Below, piece by piece: positions 36,750-45,010 of a stretch of 64,000 nucleotides of DNA. Each line of letters starts with the position of its first letter. The first letter of the stretch is position 1. The translations under genes and the position numbers were made by a program. The stretch is from Chitinophagales bacterium (GTDB lineage: Bacteria; Bacteroidota; Bacteroidia; Chitinophagales; Saprospiraceae): NCBI GenBank assembly GCA_013298955.1, contig JAAFJT010000006.1:24231-88230 (forward strand). The letters run 5' to 3'. Under the pieces are notes generated by a model, which saw only the letters and a program-made list of their open reading frames with translations, was not told the origin of the DNA and did no database searches.

Positions 36750-36781
36750 AACGTCGTTGAGGTTTCAACCTCAACGACGTT
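36750..36781. repeat. Perfect 15-bp palindrome between convergent genes (GAGGTT core)
   Basis: AACGTCGTTGAGGTT pairs exactly with AACCTCAACGACGTT across two bases. It lies 6 bp from the chorismate mutase stop and 5 bp from the phosphorylase stop, so it serves both 3' ends. Confidence 0.9.
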
Positions 36782-36786
36782 ACCTT

Positions 36787-38427
36787 CTACGCACTCAAAT
36801 ACAATTTTGTATAATATTCAGCCGCCATTCTATCCGAATCGAACATTGGCGATACATCCTTCATGGATTGTTTGACGATTTTCAACCATTGTTTCGGCTT
36901 ATCGTAATAGATTGGAACGATTTTTTTTGCCAAAATATCGTATAATGCATTGGTATCATGTTCATCTTGCGTTTCGAGGGGCAAATGATGGTCTAAATGT
37001 GGTATCAAAAAGCAATTTTCGCCATCTTTTGCAAATTCGGGCATCCAACCATCGTTAATGGAGAAATTGACACTGGCATTCATCGCCGCCGTCATCCCAC
37101 TCGTGCCAGACGCTTCCCGCGAATAACGCGGATTATTCACCCAAATATCCGAACCATATTTCATCAACCGCGACAAACGCAATTCATAACCGACCAAAAT
37201 CGTGCAATTCGGGATGGTTAACAACACTTTGTGCATGGCATTGAATTGGTCAATCGCCTCAAAATGGAATGGATATGGTTTGCCCGCCCAAATCACTTGT
37301 ACAGGTCGTTTCGCATTTAAAACAATTCTTTTGAATCGTTTGATGTCCGTCAACATCATATCCGCCCGTTTGTAACCTGCAAAACGACGCGCCCAAACCA
37401 AGGTTAACACATTCGGGTCGAGTTTTTTGCCCGTTTGGTCTTCCACTTCTTGGAAAAAAGCAGCTTTCAACTCGCGTTTACGGCTTAAAAGCAATTCATC
37501 ATTATCGGTTTGCAACGCCTGTTCCAAAATCGGGTCAACCCAATAACTTTTCTTTTGCGCATTCGTGATATGCGTAATGGGGCAAATCGCTTTAGCATCT
37601 TTCCACATATCTCGAGAAACTTCGCCATGCAATTTCGATACAGCATTTGCCAATTTCGACATCCGAAGCCCAACTAAGGTATGATTGAAGGTTTTTTCCT
37701 CACTTTCCCAAAGAGGTGTGATGCTTTTCGGGTCAACACCCGCCAAAAAACCTGTTTTTTGAATTAGTTCAAAATCACTGCGTTCATTACCTGCGTCTTC
37801 AGGTGTGTGCGTCGTGAAAATAAGGCGTTGTTTGACCGCCGCCAAATCGCCTTTATACTTGTCGAGCAACCAAAACGCAACAGGCAAAGGATGTGCTTCA
37901 TTTAAATGATACGTTTCTGGTTGAAAACCAAGGGCTTCCAACGCTTTCGCGCCGCCAATACCCAAAACCATGTATTGCGCCAAGCGAATTAATTTATCAT
38001 TATCATACAAACGGTCTGTAATCGTGCGATTGAACCGCGTATTTTCGGGCGTATCCGTACTGAGCAATAAAAGGGGAGCCGTTTGAAAAGTGTCCGATTC
38101 GAGTTTCCAAACTTTAATCGTTAAATCCCGTTCTTGGAATTTGATTTTGACTTTTACGCCCGTATCTTTTAAAAAATTGTTGTATTTGACACGGAAATCG
38201 GTTGTTAACGAGCCATCGGGTTTGCGAATTTGGTCGTAATAACCTGTTTTCCACAAGATGCCGACTCCGACCAAATTTTGTCCCAAAGCATAGGCACTGC
38301 GCATGTGCGAACCCGCTAAAAAGCCCAATCCACCACTATAAATTTTGAGCGGCTGGTGTACGGCAAATTCCATGCTAAAATAAGCAACGGGTTTGGCGTA
38401 TTGTTTGTCAATCTGATATGTGTGCAT
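36787..38427 (-). CDS. Alpha-glucan phosphorylase family protein with altered PLP-lysine site
   Basis: A 546-residue member of the alpha-glucan (glycogen/starch) phosphorylase family. Visible are AYFSMEFAVHQPLKIYSGGLGFLAGSHMRSA, LNEAHPLPVAFWLL, HTPEDAGNERSDF, RFAGYKRADMMLTD and VNNPRYSREASGTSG. In phosphorylases the pyridoxal-phosphate lysine follows EASGTSGM, but here the residue is Thr (EASGTSGMTAAMN). Such proteins may still bind glucan yet lack normal phosphorolysis. Start at ATG 38427; a TTG at 38475 is unlikely. Confidence 0.75.
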   Translation of the reverse strand: MHTYQIDKQYAKPVAYFSMEFAVHQPLKIYSGGLGFLAGSHMRSAYALGQNLVGVGILWKTGYYDQIRKPDGSLTTDFRVKYNNFLKDTGVKVKIKFQERDLTIKVWKLESDTFQTAPLLLLSTDTPENTRFNRTITDRLYDNDKLIRLAQYMVLGIGGAKALEALGFQPETYHLNEAHPLPVAFWLLDKYKGDLAAVKQRLIFTTHTPEDAGNERSDFELIQKTGFLAGVDPKSITPLWESEEKTFNHTLVGLRMSKLANAVSKLHGEVSRDMWKDAKAICPITHITNAQKKSYWVDPILEQALQTDNDELLLSRKRELKAAFFQEVEDQTGKKLDPNVLTLVWARRFAGYKRADMMLTDIKRFKRIVLNAKRPVQVIWAGKPYPFHFEAIDQFNAMHKVLLTIPNCTILVGYELRLSRLMKYGSDIWVNNPRYSREASGTSGMTAAMNASVNFSINDGWMPEFAKDGENCFLIPHLDHHLPLETQDEHDTNALYDILAKKIVPIYYDKPKQWLKIVKQSMKDVSPMFDSDRMAAEYYTKLYLSA

Positions 38428-38529
38428 GATAATTAAAAGGGTTATTGTGTAATCTACACAAACTAAAAACCGCAAAGAAACGGGATTTTTGGGAACTTTT
38501 CAAAAAAAAATCATAAGCAACTGGATAAC

Positions 38530-38571
38530 CAACTTCGTAGTCTGGAAATAAATTTCCAGACTACGAAGTTG
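38530..38571. repeat. Perfect 20-bp palindrome (CTGGAAAT core variant)
   Basis: CAACTTCGTAGTCTGGAAAT pairs exactly with its complement at 38552-38571 across two bases. The inner core differs from the GTCGGGAAAT palindromes by G-to-T and C-to-A changes that are matched in both arms. Confidence 0.9.
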
Positions 38572-38716
38572 TCCTTGTCTTGCTCCGCCAAATCAATCTA
38601 TCCAATAAATCATCTTGAAAAATGCTAAAAATTTCAAAAGCGAAAACAACCGTTAAATTTTATTTTTTTATGCAAATAATTAAAAATCAATTTAATAAAT
38701 ATTAAACAAAAAAAAA

Positions 38717-40108
38717 TTATTTACCAATACAAAAATTTCTAAATATGTTTTCAAGGAGGTCATCTGTTGTAACGGTTCCTGTGATAGAGCCAAGATGATA
38801 TAATGCCCGCCGAATATCCATTGCCACAAAATCGGTCGTAATGCCTGTTGCCATACTATTTAAAACGGCGGACAGACATTCATCACTTTTTTGTAATGCC
38901 TCATAATGCCTTGCATTGGAAACAATCGTACTATCACTTTTGACTTGCCCTGCGGAAACCAAATCGTAAAGCGTTGATTTTAAATCTTTTAAATGCGTCC
39001 CATATTTTGCAGAAAGCGCGATAATTTTATCCACTTGAATCCTTTTTGAAAGCACCTCTATTTGAAATAACTCATTGGTATCTTGTTTATTACAAATAAC
39101 TAAAATTTTCATATCATCTTGACGCAATGCTTCTAAATCTGTTTTAACTTCTTCCATCGTCGTTTCCAACATATCAAAAACATAAAGCAAAACAGCCGAT
39201 TGCCGCACTTTTTCCATCGTTTTTTGAACCCCAATCGCTTCAATCGCATCGGTTGCTTGTCGAATGCCCGCCGTATCGACCAATCGAAACGCAATACCAT
39301 TGATATTTAAAATTTCTTCAATCGTATCTCTCGTGGTACCAGCGATTTCGGAAACAATGGCGCGTTCTTCATTGAGTAAAGCATTTAAAAGCGTCGATTT
39401 TCCTGCATTTGGTCTGCCCGCAATGACGGTCAAAACGCCGTTTTTCAACACATTGCCCAAAGCAAAAGAATCCGACAAATGCCGAATGATTTTTTGAATT
39501 TTTAAAACCAAAAGTTTTAAATCATCGCGATTGGCAAATTCGACATCTTCTTCTCCGAAATCCAATTCCAATTCCATTAAACTCGCAAAATGGACTAATT
39601 CTTCGCGTAACTGTTTGATTTGCAACGAAAAACCGCCGCGCATTTGTTGAATCGCCAATTGATGCGCCGATTCAGAATTGGAAGCAATCAAATCCGCCAC
39701 TGCTTCCGCTTGCGACAAATCCAATTGACCATTCAAAAAAGCACGCAAGGTAAATTCACCGGGTTGCGCCATCCGCGCGCCATGTCGAATCGCCAATTGA
39801 ATCACTTGCTGCACGATGTACGGCGAACCATGTGTCGAAATTTCAACCGTATTTTCTCGGGTATAAGAGCGCGGCGCAACAAAGACTGTTGCTAAAACCT
39901 CATCTATAACGTGTTGATTCTCATGGCGTATCGTGCCAAAATGCGCTGTATGAGACTTTTGCCGACTTAGTTTTTTACCATAAAAAAAAAGGTCTGCAAT
40001 CCGCAAAGCGTCTTTTCCAGACAGGCGAATCACCGCAATCGCGCCAATGCCCGCAGGCGTAGCCAGTGCGACAATGGTATCATCAAATTGATGTTTTGAG
40101 TAATACAT
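38717..40108 (-). CDS. mnmE: tRNA uridine-5-carboxymethylaminomethyl modification GTPase MnmE
   Basis: A 463-residue protein with the N-terminal formyl-THF-binding-like domain (DTIVALATPAGIGAIAVIRLSG), a helical domain interrupted by a G domain (GRPNAGKST, TTRDTIEE, DTAGIR, NKQD), and the invariant C-terminus FCIGK. It works with MnmG on wobble uridines. Start at ATG 40108. An Rpn-family gene ends only 7 bp upstream, so both are probably in one transcript. Confidence 0.95.
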   Translation of the reverse strand: MYYSKHQFDDTIVALATPAGIGAIAVIRLSGKDALRIADLFFYGKKLSRQKSHTAHFGTIRHENQHVIDEVLATVFVAPRSYTRENTVEISTHGSPYIVQQVIQLAIRHGARMAQPGEFTLRAFLNGQLDLSQAEAVADLIASNSESAHQLAIQQMRGGFSLQIKQLREELVHFASLMELELDFGEEDVEFANRDDLKLLVLKIQKIIRHLSDSFALGNVLKNGVLTVIAGRPNAGKSTLLNALLNEERAIVSEIAGTTRDTIEEILNINGIAFRLVDTAGIRQATDAIEAIGVQKTMEKVRQSAVLLYVFDMLETTMEEVKTDLEALRQDDMKILVICNKQDTNELFQIEVLSKRIQVDKIIALSAKYGTHLKDLKSTLYDLVSAGQVKSDSTIVSNARHYEALQKSDECLSAVLNSMATGITTDFVAMDIRRALYHLGSITGTVTTDDLLENIFRNFCIGK

Positions 40109-40115
40109 TATAAAT

Positions 40116-41219
40116 TTACGATGTTTTTCGTTTTTTCTTAGCAACAGGCGGTGGCATTTTGAAAAATTCTAATAATTCCAAAATTTCCTCTGCGGTCAAA
40201 ATGGGTTTGGCTTCCCCCAAATTCACTTTGTCCATCATTGCTTCTACGGTCAAACCATCTTTTTCGGCTTGTTGCAGGAAAGCAAAATGTTTCAGCCATT
40301 TTTTAACAATTGGGGTATCCATATTTAAAATTTCCCCAATATCTTCCGTGCTATCGTTTCGCAAGTGCATACGCCAAAGAATGGTTAAATCTCGAAGTTT
40401 GCGAGCTTCGGCGCGTCCTTGCCGTTTAATCATTTCGTAAGTACTCATAACATTTCTTTTGGATTTGAAAGAATTGGCTTCTTGAATTAATTTATCCCAT
40501 TGTTCGGCAGTCAACTCCGAGATTTCGACCAAATATTCTAAGAGAATTTTGACAAAATCCTCTAAATGCGGTTCTGTTTCTTGAAATCGGAAAATTTCAG
40601 AAAAATAACGCATTAATTTGTTATTGCTTTTGCCGCATTTGCCAATGAGAAATAAACTCCGCAATAAGTTATTTGCAGGCAAAGATAACACATTTTCAAT
40701 CAATAATTTACGCATATTCGTCACCAAACAAGGCATGTTGGGCATCCATTTGCGCAAACTTGGCGGAAAATGTTCCAATAATTCGTGCAAAGAGTGTTCC
40801 GCTTCACTCGTCCCACTTTGACAGATGATAATCGGTAATACGCCCGTTAAGGGTCGCTGATTCAGTGTGTCCAATCGCCAAATGCACGCAATATACAACA
40901 ATAACTGCACAATTGCCGCTTTTTCAAAGCGTACTTTGTGTTCAAACAGGATAATTATTAACGTATCGCGCTCTTTACCCTTTGTTTTCCAAATAATATC
41001 TGCGAACAAACTCTTGAACGATTCCGCGACATATTCGGTATTATCTAATTCGAGTGTGTCCAAATCCAGCAGCGATAAAACTTCTTTGGGCGCGTAATGC
41101 TCCAAATAACAACGCACAGATTCTTTGACTTGCATCACCGCTTTGAACGTTTTATCGTGTGGGTGATGCGCGGCTGCCTCATCAGAGGCTTTTTTTTGAT
41201 AAGATTGGTTTTGATTCAT
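40116..41219 (-). CDS. Rpn family PD-(D/E)XK nuclease (transposase_31/YhgA-like)
   Basis: A 367-residue protein with the Rpn core: HHPHDKTFKAVM near the N-terminus, YVAESFKSLFADIIWKTK (active-site acidic residues) and LIIILFEHKVRFEKAAIVQLLLY (E-x-K). The C-terminus is Lys-rich. Rpn proteins are DNase-like factors that stimulate RecA-independent recombination and are often mobile or multicopy. The start codon is immediately preceded by a hairpin AGTTGTTT/AAACAACT (41220-41241) that would lie in the ribosome-binding region. The gene ends 7 bp before mnmE. Confidence 0.75.
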   Translation of the reverse strand: MNQNQSYQKKASDEAAAHHPHDKTFKAVMQVKESVRCYLEHYAPKEVLSLLDLDTLELDNTEYVAESFKSLFADIIWKTKGKERDTLIIILFEHKVRFEKAAIVQLLLYIACIWRLDTLNQRPLTGVLPIIICQSGTSEAEHSLHELLEHFPPSLRKWMPNMPCLVTNMRKLLIENVLSLPANNLLRSLFLIGKCGKSNNKLMRYFSEIFRFQETEPHLEDFVKILLEYLVEISELTAEQWDKLIQEANSFKSKRNVMSTYEMIKRQGRAEARKLRDLTILWRMHLRNDSTEDIGEILNMDTPIVKKWLKHFAFLQQAEKDGLTVEAMMDKVNLGEAKPILTAEEILELLEFFKMPPPVAKKKRKTS

Positions 41220-41307
41220 AGTTGTTTGTTAAAAAACAACTAACATGAAAAGGTTATAAAAGTTCAATTTTCTCTAAAAATGGTGGGTTCATGCAATCAT
41301 TTTATCG

Positions 41308-41582
41308 TTATTCATTCAAAGCATTGAATTTATCAATTTCTTGTTTTAAAAATTTGGCATATTGACGCTCCATAAAAGTTCTGAAATATGCGTCAATGGT
41401 TTCGCATTCGGTGTAAGATTGCTTTCCAATAAACGCCGCGTTTCTATTTCTGTCAACGTACTGCCTTCAATAACGGTCGAATGATGTACGATTGCATAAT
41501 CATTAAATCGCTCATAATCAATGATTTGTGTCAGTTGGAGCGATTGATATTCAGTCAATAGATTTTCGATAATAGCTGCCAT
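41308..41582 (-). pseudogene. Remnant of a Fic-domain protein gene with the catalytic core deleted
   Basis: The first 45 codons (NDYAIVHHSTVIEGSTLTEIETRRLLE...NAKPLTH) match the N-terminal inhibitory region of Fic proteins. About codon 64 the frame is lost, and in another frame YFRTFMERQYAKFLKQEID and a stop (41308-41310) resemble a Fic C-terminus. The HPFxDGNGR core is absent, so an internal deletion has removed the AMP-transferase site. It lies upstream of the Rpn gene on the same strand. Confidence 0.6.
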
Positions 41583-41961
41583 TTTTATTTTGAAAATTTA
41601 AATTTAAAACCATTGAATGTTACGGCGTAAAGATAGGTCTTTTGTTGCAAAAATGAGCAAAAGCAGTAGTAATACTTTTTTTTAAAACAATTAATATTAA
41701 ATTAAAATGTTTTTAATTTAATATTAATAATAAAAAAATGCAGTTTTTTTACCGCCGCCTACGGCAGCAAAACGTTTTTCAAGGTCGTGTGTGTTTTGTT
41801 TTTTAAATTTTGCGAAGCAAAATTTAAAAAACAAAACACACACGACCTTATCTCCCTCTTTTGAGGCAGCAAAGCCGCCTACCGCGCAACTTGGATTAAT
41901 TTGTTTGGGGTGTATAACCCGTTTAGCAGTCGGGAAATTTATTTCCCGACTGCTAAACGGG
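41583..41961. other. 379-bp gap with three palindromes
   Basis: No gene seen. It contains a 33-bp perfect palindrome (41781-41849), the imperfect pair GCCGCCTACGGCAGC / AGGCAGCAAAGCCGCC, and the start of the palindrome at 41915-41964. Confidence 0.6.
41781..41849. repeat. Perfect 33-bp-arm palindrome
   Basis: AAGGTCGTGTGTGTTTTGTT and the following bases to 41813 match the complement of 41817-41849 without error, separated by GAA. It is not related in sequence to families A-C and lies about 110 bp from the CHAT gene end. Confidence 0.95.
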
Positions 41962-41964
41962 TTA
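41915..41964. repeat. Perfect 24-bp palindrome overlapping the CHAT stop codon
   Basis: TAACCCGTTTAGCAGTCGGG continuing AAAT pairs exactly with 41941-41964. The outermost base pairs include the CHAT gene stop codon (41962-41964). The core TCGGGAAAT is shared with 6960 and 53599, while the outer stem is CCCGTTTAGCAG instead. Confidence 0.95.
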
Positions 41965-44679
41965 TTTCAGGCTACCCATAGCGATTTGACCCGCCCAAGC
42001 GGACGGATACTTTTCACTATTTTCATTTTTTAGATAATTCCATTGTGCAGAACCCAATGCCTCCATCGGATGTTGTTGTTTGATTTGAATATGCTGCCAA
42101 AAAGTTTGAATCAAATCGAACGATGGATTGGGCGGAATCGACCATAAAGCCGCCGTCCGCCAAGTCACGCCTGCGTACATGAACGCCTGTGCAACACTAA
42201 AAATGCCTTCCCCATTGCGTAATGCTCCTCGAGCCGTCTCACAGGCAACAATCGTAACCAATTCATTTGCCGATAAATCCATTTGATACAGGTCGGCTAT
42301 GGTCAATAGTTGGACACTATCCGCATCGACGCATACAATACCTGATTGAACAGGCAAGCTATCATTGTAAAAAGCATGTGCATTTATCAAAATATTTTTG
42401 ATTTGAGGCGCGTATTGTTTGAAAGTATGAATCGTAGCAACCGTATCCACCTTTTTGAATTGCCAAAATGGGTAAAAATGAGCTACAGACTCCACTACTT
42501 TGCCTGCTTGTGGCAACCTATCAAGGGATAAATTGCCCTTTTTAGGCAGTTTGATTTCTTTTAAACTATGCGAAAAACCGCCAAATACGTAACGCGCTTT
42601 TGATTTAGGCGGCAGTTCCTTCCAATAACCTGTTTCTTCGAGCGAGTATGAGATATTTGTTTTATATTTGGCAAGCAGATAATGGTACGGATTACCGATT
42701 TGGGTATCGACCTGCATGAGCGCGTTGAATGGAATCCGTGCGATTGTTCCATCGGGAATAATGCCTAATAATTTGACAGCCGTATCCAATTCCGCTAACG
42801 GCTGTTTTAATAAAATTTTGTATAACGTGTAAGCGGCTTTAGAATATTTGGTTTTAGTCGTATCATTGATAGCGGTACTGGTTGCAGTAACGGTTTGCTG
42901 CATATCTGAAAGTGCCTTTTCAAAATCGAAGCCAATCGGTATGGAGTATGCTTTATTTAAATTATTTGAAATAATTAATATATGTAAATAATTGTCATTC
43001 AGAAAATAATCGATAATCGCTACTTTTTTAGGCAAGAGATTTGAAATCTTAGCAATATCAATGAAGGCTAATTGTTGCGTTTTAAGCTGATGATATTTGG
43101 GATATTTTGCTGCCAATTGATTTGAAAATTGTTCATAGGCTTGTTGCGTTTCCGACCATTTTTGGCGATTTTTTTGAATAGAATCGCGCTCATATTGGGC
43201 GAGTTTTAACCGAAAATCGCGTTCTTGACGCACCAATGCATCGGGAATATTTAAAAAATGATTTATTTGACTATTGTGCAACCATTCCGAATATAAAACC
43301 GCTTTACTTTGCTCCATCGCCGTTGCAATTCGATTCAAATAAACGATTTGACCTGTTTTTTCATGCAATTGCCGATTGAGCGAGATGGATTTATCAAAAA
43401 TTTGTCGGGCTTGCTGTGTGAGATGGAGTTTAGCCGCATCCGTTTTAAAAAAAGCCCGACGAGCGTATAGCGCGTTGCAAACGGCTTGATAGGCATCGGA
43501 TGCTTTTGGAGCATCCACTTCTAAGGCTGCTAATTGAGCCAAGGCTTCGATTTGCCAATTGGAATGAATGGCGTTTAAAGAAGCACCAATCACGGCTTTA
43601 AAGGACTCCCTTGCTTTTTCTAAAAGATTGATTTTCAAGTAAATCATTCCTAAAACGGTATGAATTTCTGAAAGGACAGGATGCCCTGCTGGATAATCTT
43701 GTCTCAATTTCAAGGCATCAAGGGCGTATTTTTCTGCATCCGCATACCGCTTTTGAAGCAAATAAAGTTGGGCTAATTCAATTTTAGTATTGGCACTATC
43801 TTCTTTGGTTTGCGCCATTCGGTGCGCTTTTTCTAAATCTTTGGTTGCGGTCTCCGAATGATTCGCTAAACGATGCGCAATACCGCGATTTAAGATACAT
43901 GCAAACCATTCCTCTTGATAATCCTCTTGATAATTTGGGATTTTTTGAATCATACGCTCCACCTCCTTGAAATACGTTATCGCTAACGGATTTTGTAAAC
44001 CAGCATAAATATCACCCAAATTTAATAAATTAATGATATAATTTCGATAAATTTTTGAAAAATCGGTGCATGTATCGATTTGCAAGGTTTTGAAAATCGA
44101 ATGAGCGTGTAATGATTTGGCTTCCGCCGCCGTGTAGTCGCCTAATTGCGCCAACAAAGTCCCGTGTACTTGCAAGATTTCTGCTTCCAAAAAGCAATCC
44201 TTTCCCATGCCTGTTGTATCGGTATGGGTATCAAAATAGGCTTTTTCGCAAAGTGCCAATGCACCTGTAATATCTTGCTGATTGTCTTTGAGGTTTAAGG
44301 CTTGATTGTGTAGCGTTTTATGTGTGAGCCAATGATTGCCTCGTTTTCTCTGCCGAATTTGATAAGCAGTATCATAATATTGATGCGCCTGTGTACTCCA
44401 TTTTTGTTTTTCCACAAAATGGGCTGTTTCAGATGCCAAATTATCAGCATACAAGCCCAATTTGTGATAAAGTAAATCGACCGCCGTGTCTTTTTTGAGT
44501 TGTATAGGCAGTTCGTTCAAACAAGTTTGTAATAGTTGGAATGCCAAACGATCGGTTGTTTTTGTAGCACTATCAAGGGCAATGTTGATTTTGGTTCTAA
44601 AATCTTGTTTGGGAGATTCCGATTTGCAGCCCCAAGTGAACAGCATGATGCCAAAGATTGTTTTTTGTAAGCAATTCAT
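41962..44679 (-). CDS. CHAT caspase-like protease with TPR region (lipoprotein)
   Basis: A 905-residue protein starting with a lipoprotein signal (LFTWGC, Cys about residue 18). TPR-like repeats span roughly residues 30-450, followed by a coiled-coil region and a C-terminal CHAT domain. The CHAT catalytic dyad is visible: His in NILINAHAFYN and Cys in VTIVACETARGALRNGEG. CHAT domains are caspase-like peptidases often acting in regulated proteolysis or defence. The -7 box at 44704-44711 supports the ATG at 44679 over 44694 or 44745. It has the same strand as the S8 protease gene and may share its regulation. Confidence 0.8.
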   Translation of the reverse strand: MNCLQKTIFGIMLFTWGCKSESPKQDFRTKINIALDSATKTTDRLAFQLLQTCLNELPIQLKKDTAVDLLYHKLGLYADNLASETAHFVEKQKWSTQAHQYYDTAYQIRQRKRGNHWLTHKTLHNQALNLKDNQQDITGALALCEKAYFDTHTDTTGMGKDCFLEAEILQVHGTLLAQLGDYTAAEAKSLHAHSIFKTLQIDTCTDFSKIYRNYIINLLNLGDIYAGLQNPLAITYFKEVERMIQKIPNYQEDYQEEWFACILNRGIAHRLANHSETATKDLEKAHRMAQTKEDSANTKIELAQLYLLQKRYADAEKYALDALKLRQDYPAGHPVLSEIHTVLGMIYLKINLLEKARESFKAVIGASLNAIHSNWQIEALAQLAALEVDAPKASDAYQAVCNALYARRAFFKTDAAKLHLTQQARQIFDKSISLNRQLHEKTGQIVYLNRIATAMEQSKAVLYSEWLHNSQINHFLNIPDALVRQERDFRLKLAQYERDSIQKNRQKWSETQQAYEQFSNQLAAKYPKYHQLKTQQLAFIDIAKISNLLPKKVAIIDYFLNDNYLHILIISNNLNKAYSIPIGFDFEKALSDMQQTVTATSTAINDTTKTKYSKAAYTLYKILLKQPLAELDTAVKLLGIIPDGTIARIPFNALMQVDTQIGNPYHYLLAKYKTNISYSLEETGYWKELPPKSKARYVFGGFSHSLKEIKLPKKGNLSLDRLPQAGKVVESVAHFYPFWQFKKVDTVATIHTFKQYAPQIKNILINAHAFYNDSLPVQSGIVCVDADSVQLLTIADLYQMDLSANELVTIVACETARGALRNGEGIFSVAQAFMYAGVTWRTAALWSIPPNPSFDLIQTFWQHIQIKQQHPMEALGSAQWNYLKNENSEKYPSAWAGQIAMGSLK

Positions 44680-44703
44680 TGTAAGAGGTATCATTATGAA
44701 TTG

Positions 44704-44711
44704 CAAAAATA
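44704..44711 (-). promoter_or_regulatory. Candidate -7 box of the CHAT gene
   Basis: On the minus strand TATTTTTG matches TAnnTTTG, 25-32 bp before the chosen start. No properly spaced TTG is present. Confidence 0.35.
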
Positions 44712-44731
44712 ACAGATATTTTGAATTTTTA

Positions 44732-45004
44732 TTTATAAAACACATAGTTCACATAGGAGGATATAGGACACATAGGGGCAACCTTCCCATAGGTATTTTT
44801 ACAGCAATTTCCGCTTTGGAAAAAGTCAATACAATTGGAACGCGGATGACGCGGATTGGGCGGATTTGCACGGATTTTTTTGGGATTCAGCGCAAAATCC
44901 GTGAAAATTCCAAAAAAAATCCGTGAAAATTCGCCCAATCCGCGTCATCCGCGTTCCCATTGTATCCCAAAACGATCATGCGTGAAGTATATGTGTTTTA
45001 TAAA
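44732..45004. repeat. Composite nested palindrome: family C arms outside a family B palindrome
   Basis: The outer arms TTTATAAAACACATAGTTCAC (44732-44752) and GTGAAGTATATGTGTTTTAT (44982 onward) pair imperfectly. Within them lies a family B palindrome (about 44830-44963). Also present is the phrase ACAGCAATTTCCGCTTTGGA, which recurs in the palindrome at 57789. It fills the 331-bp gap between the subtilase stop (45011) and the CHAT start (44679). Confidence 0.85.
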
Positions 45005-45010
45005 TCCAAA

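Noticed and set aside
40116..41219. Rpn gene as an insertion sequence
   Set aside because: No terminal inverted repeats or target duplication were found around it.
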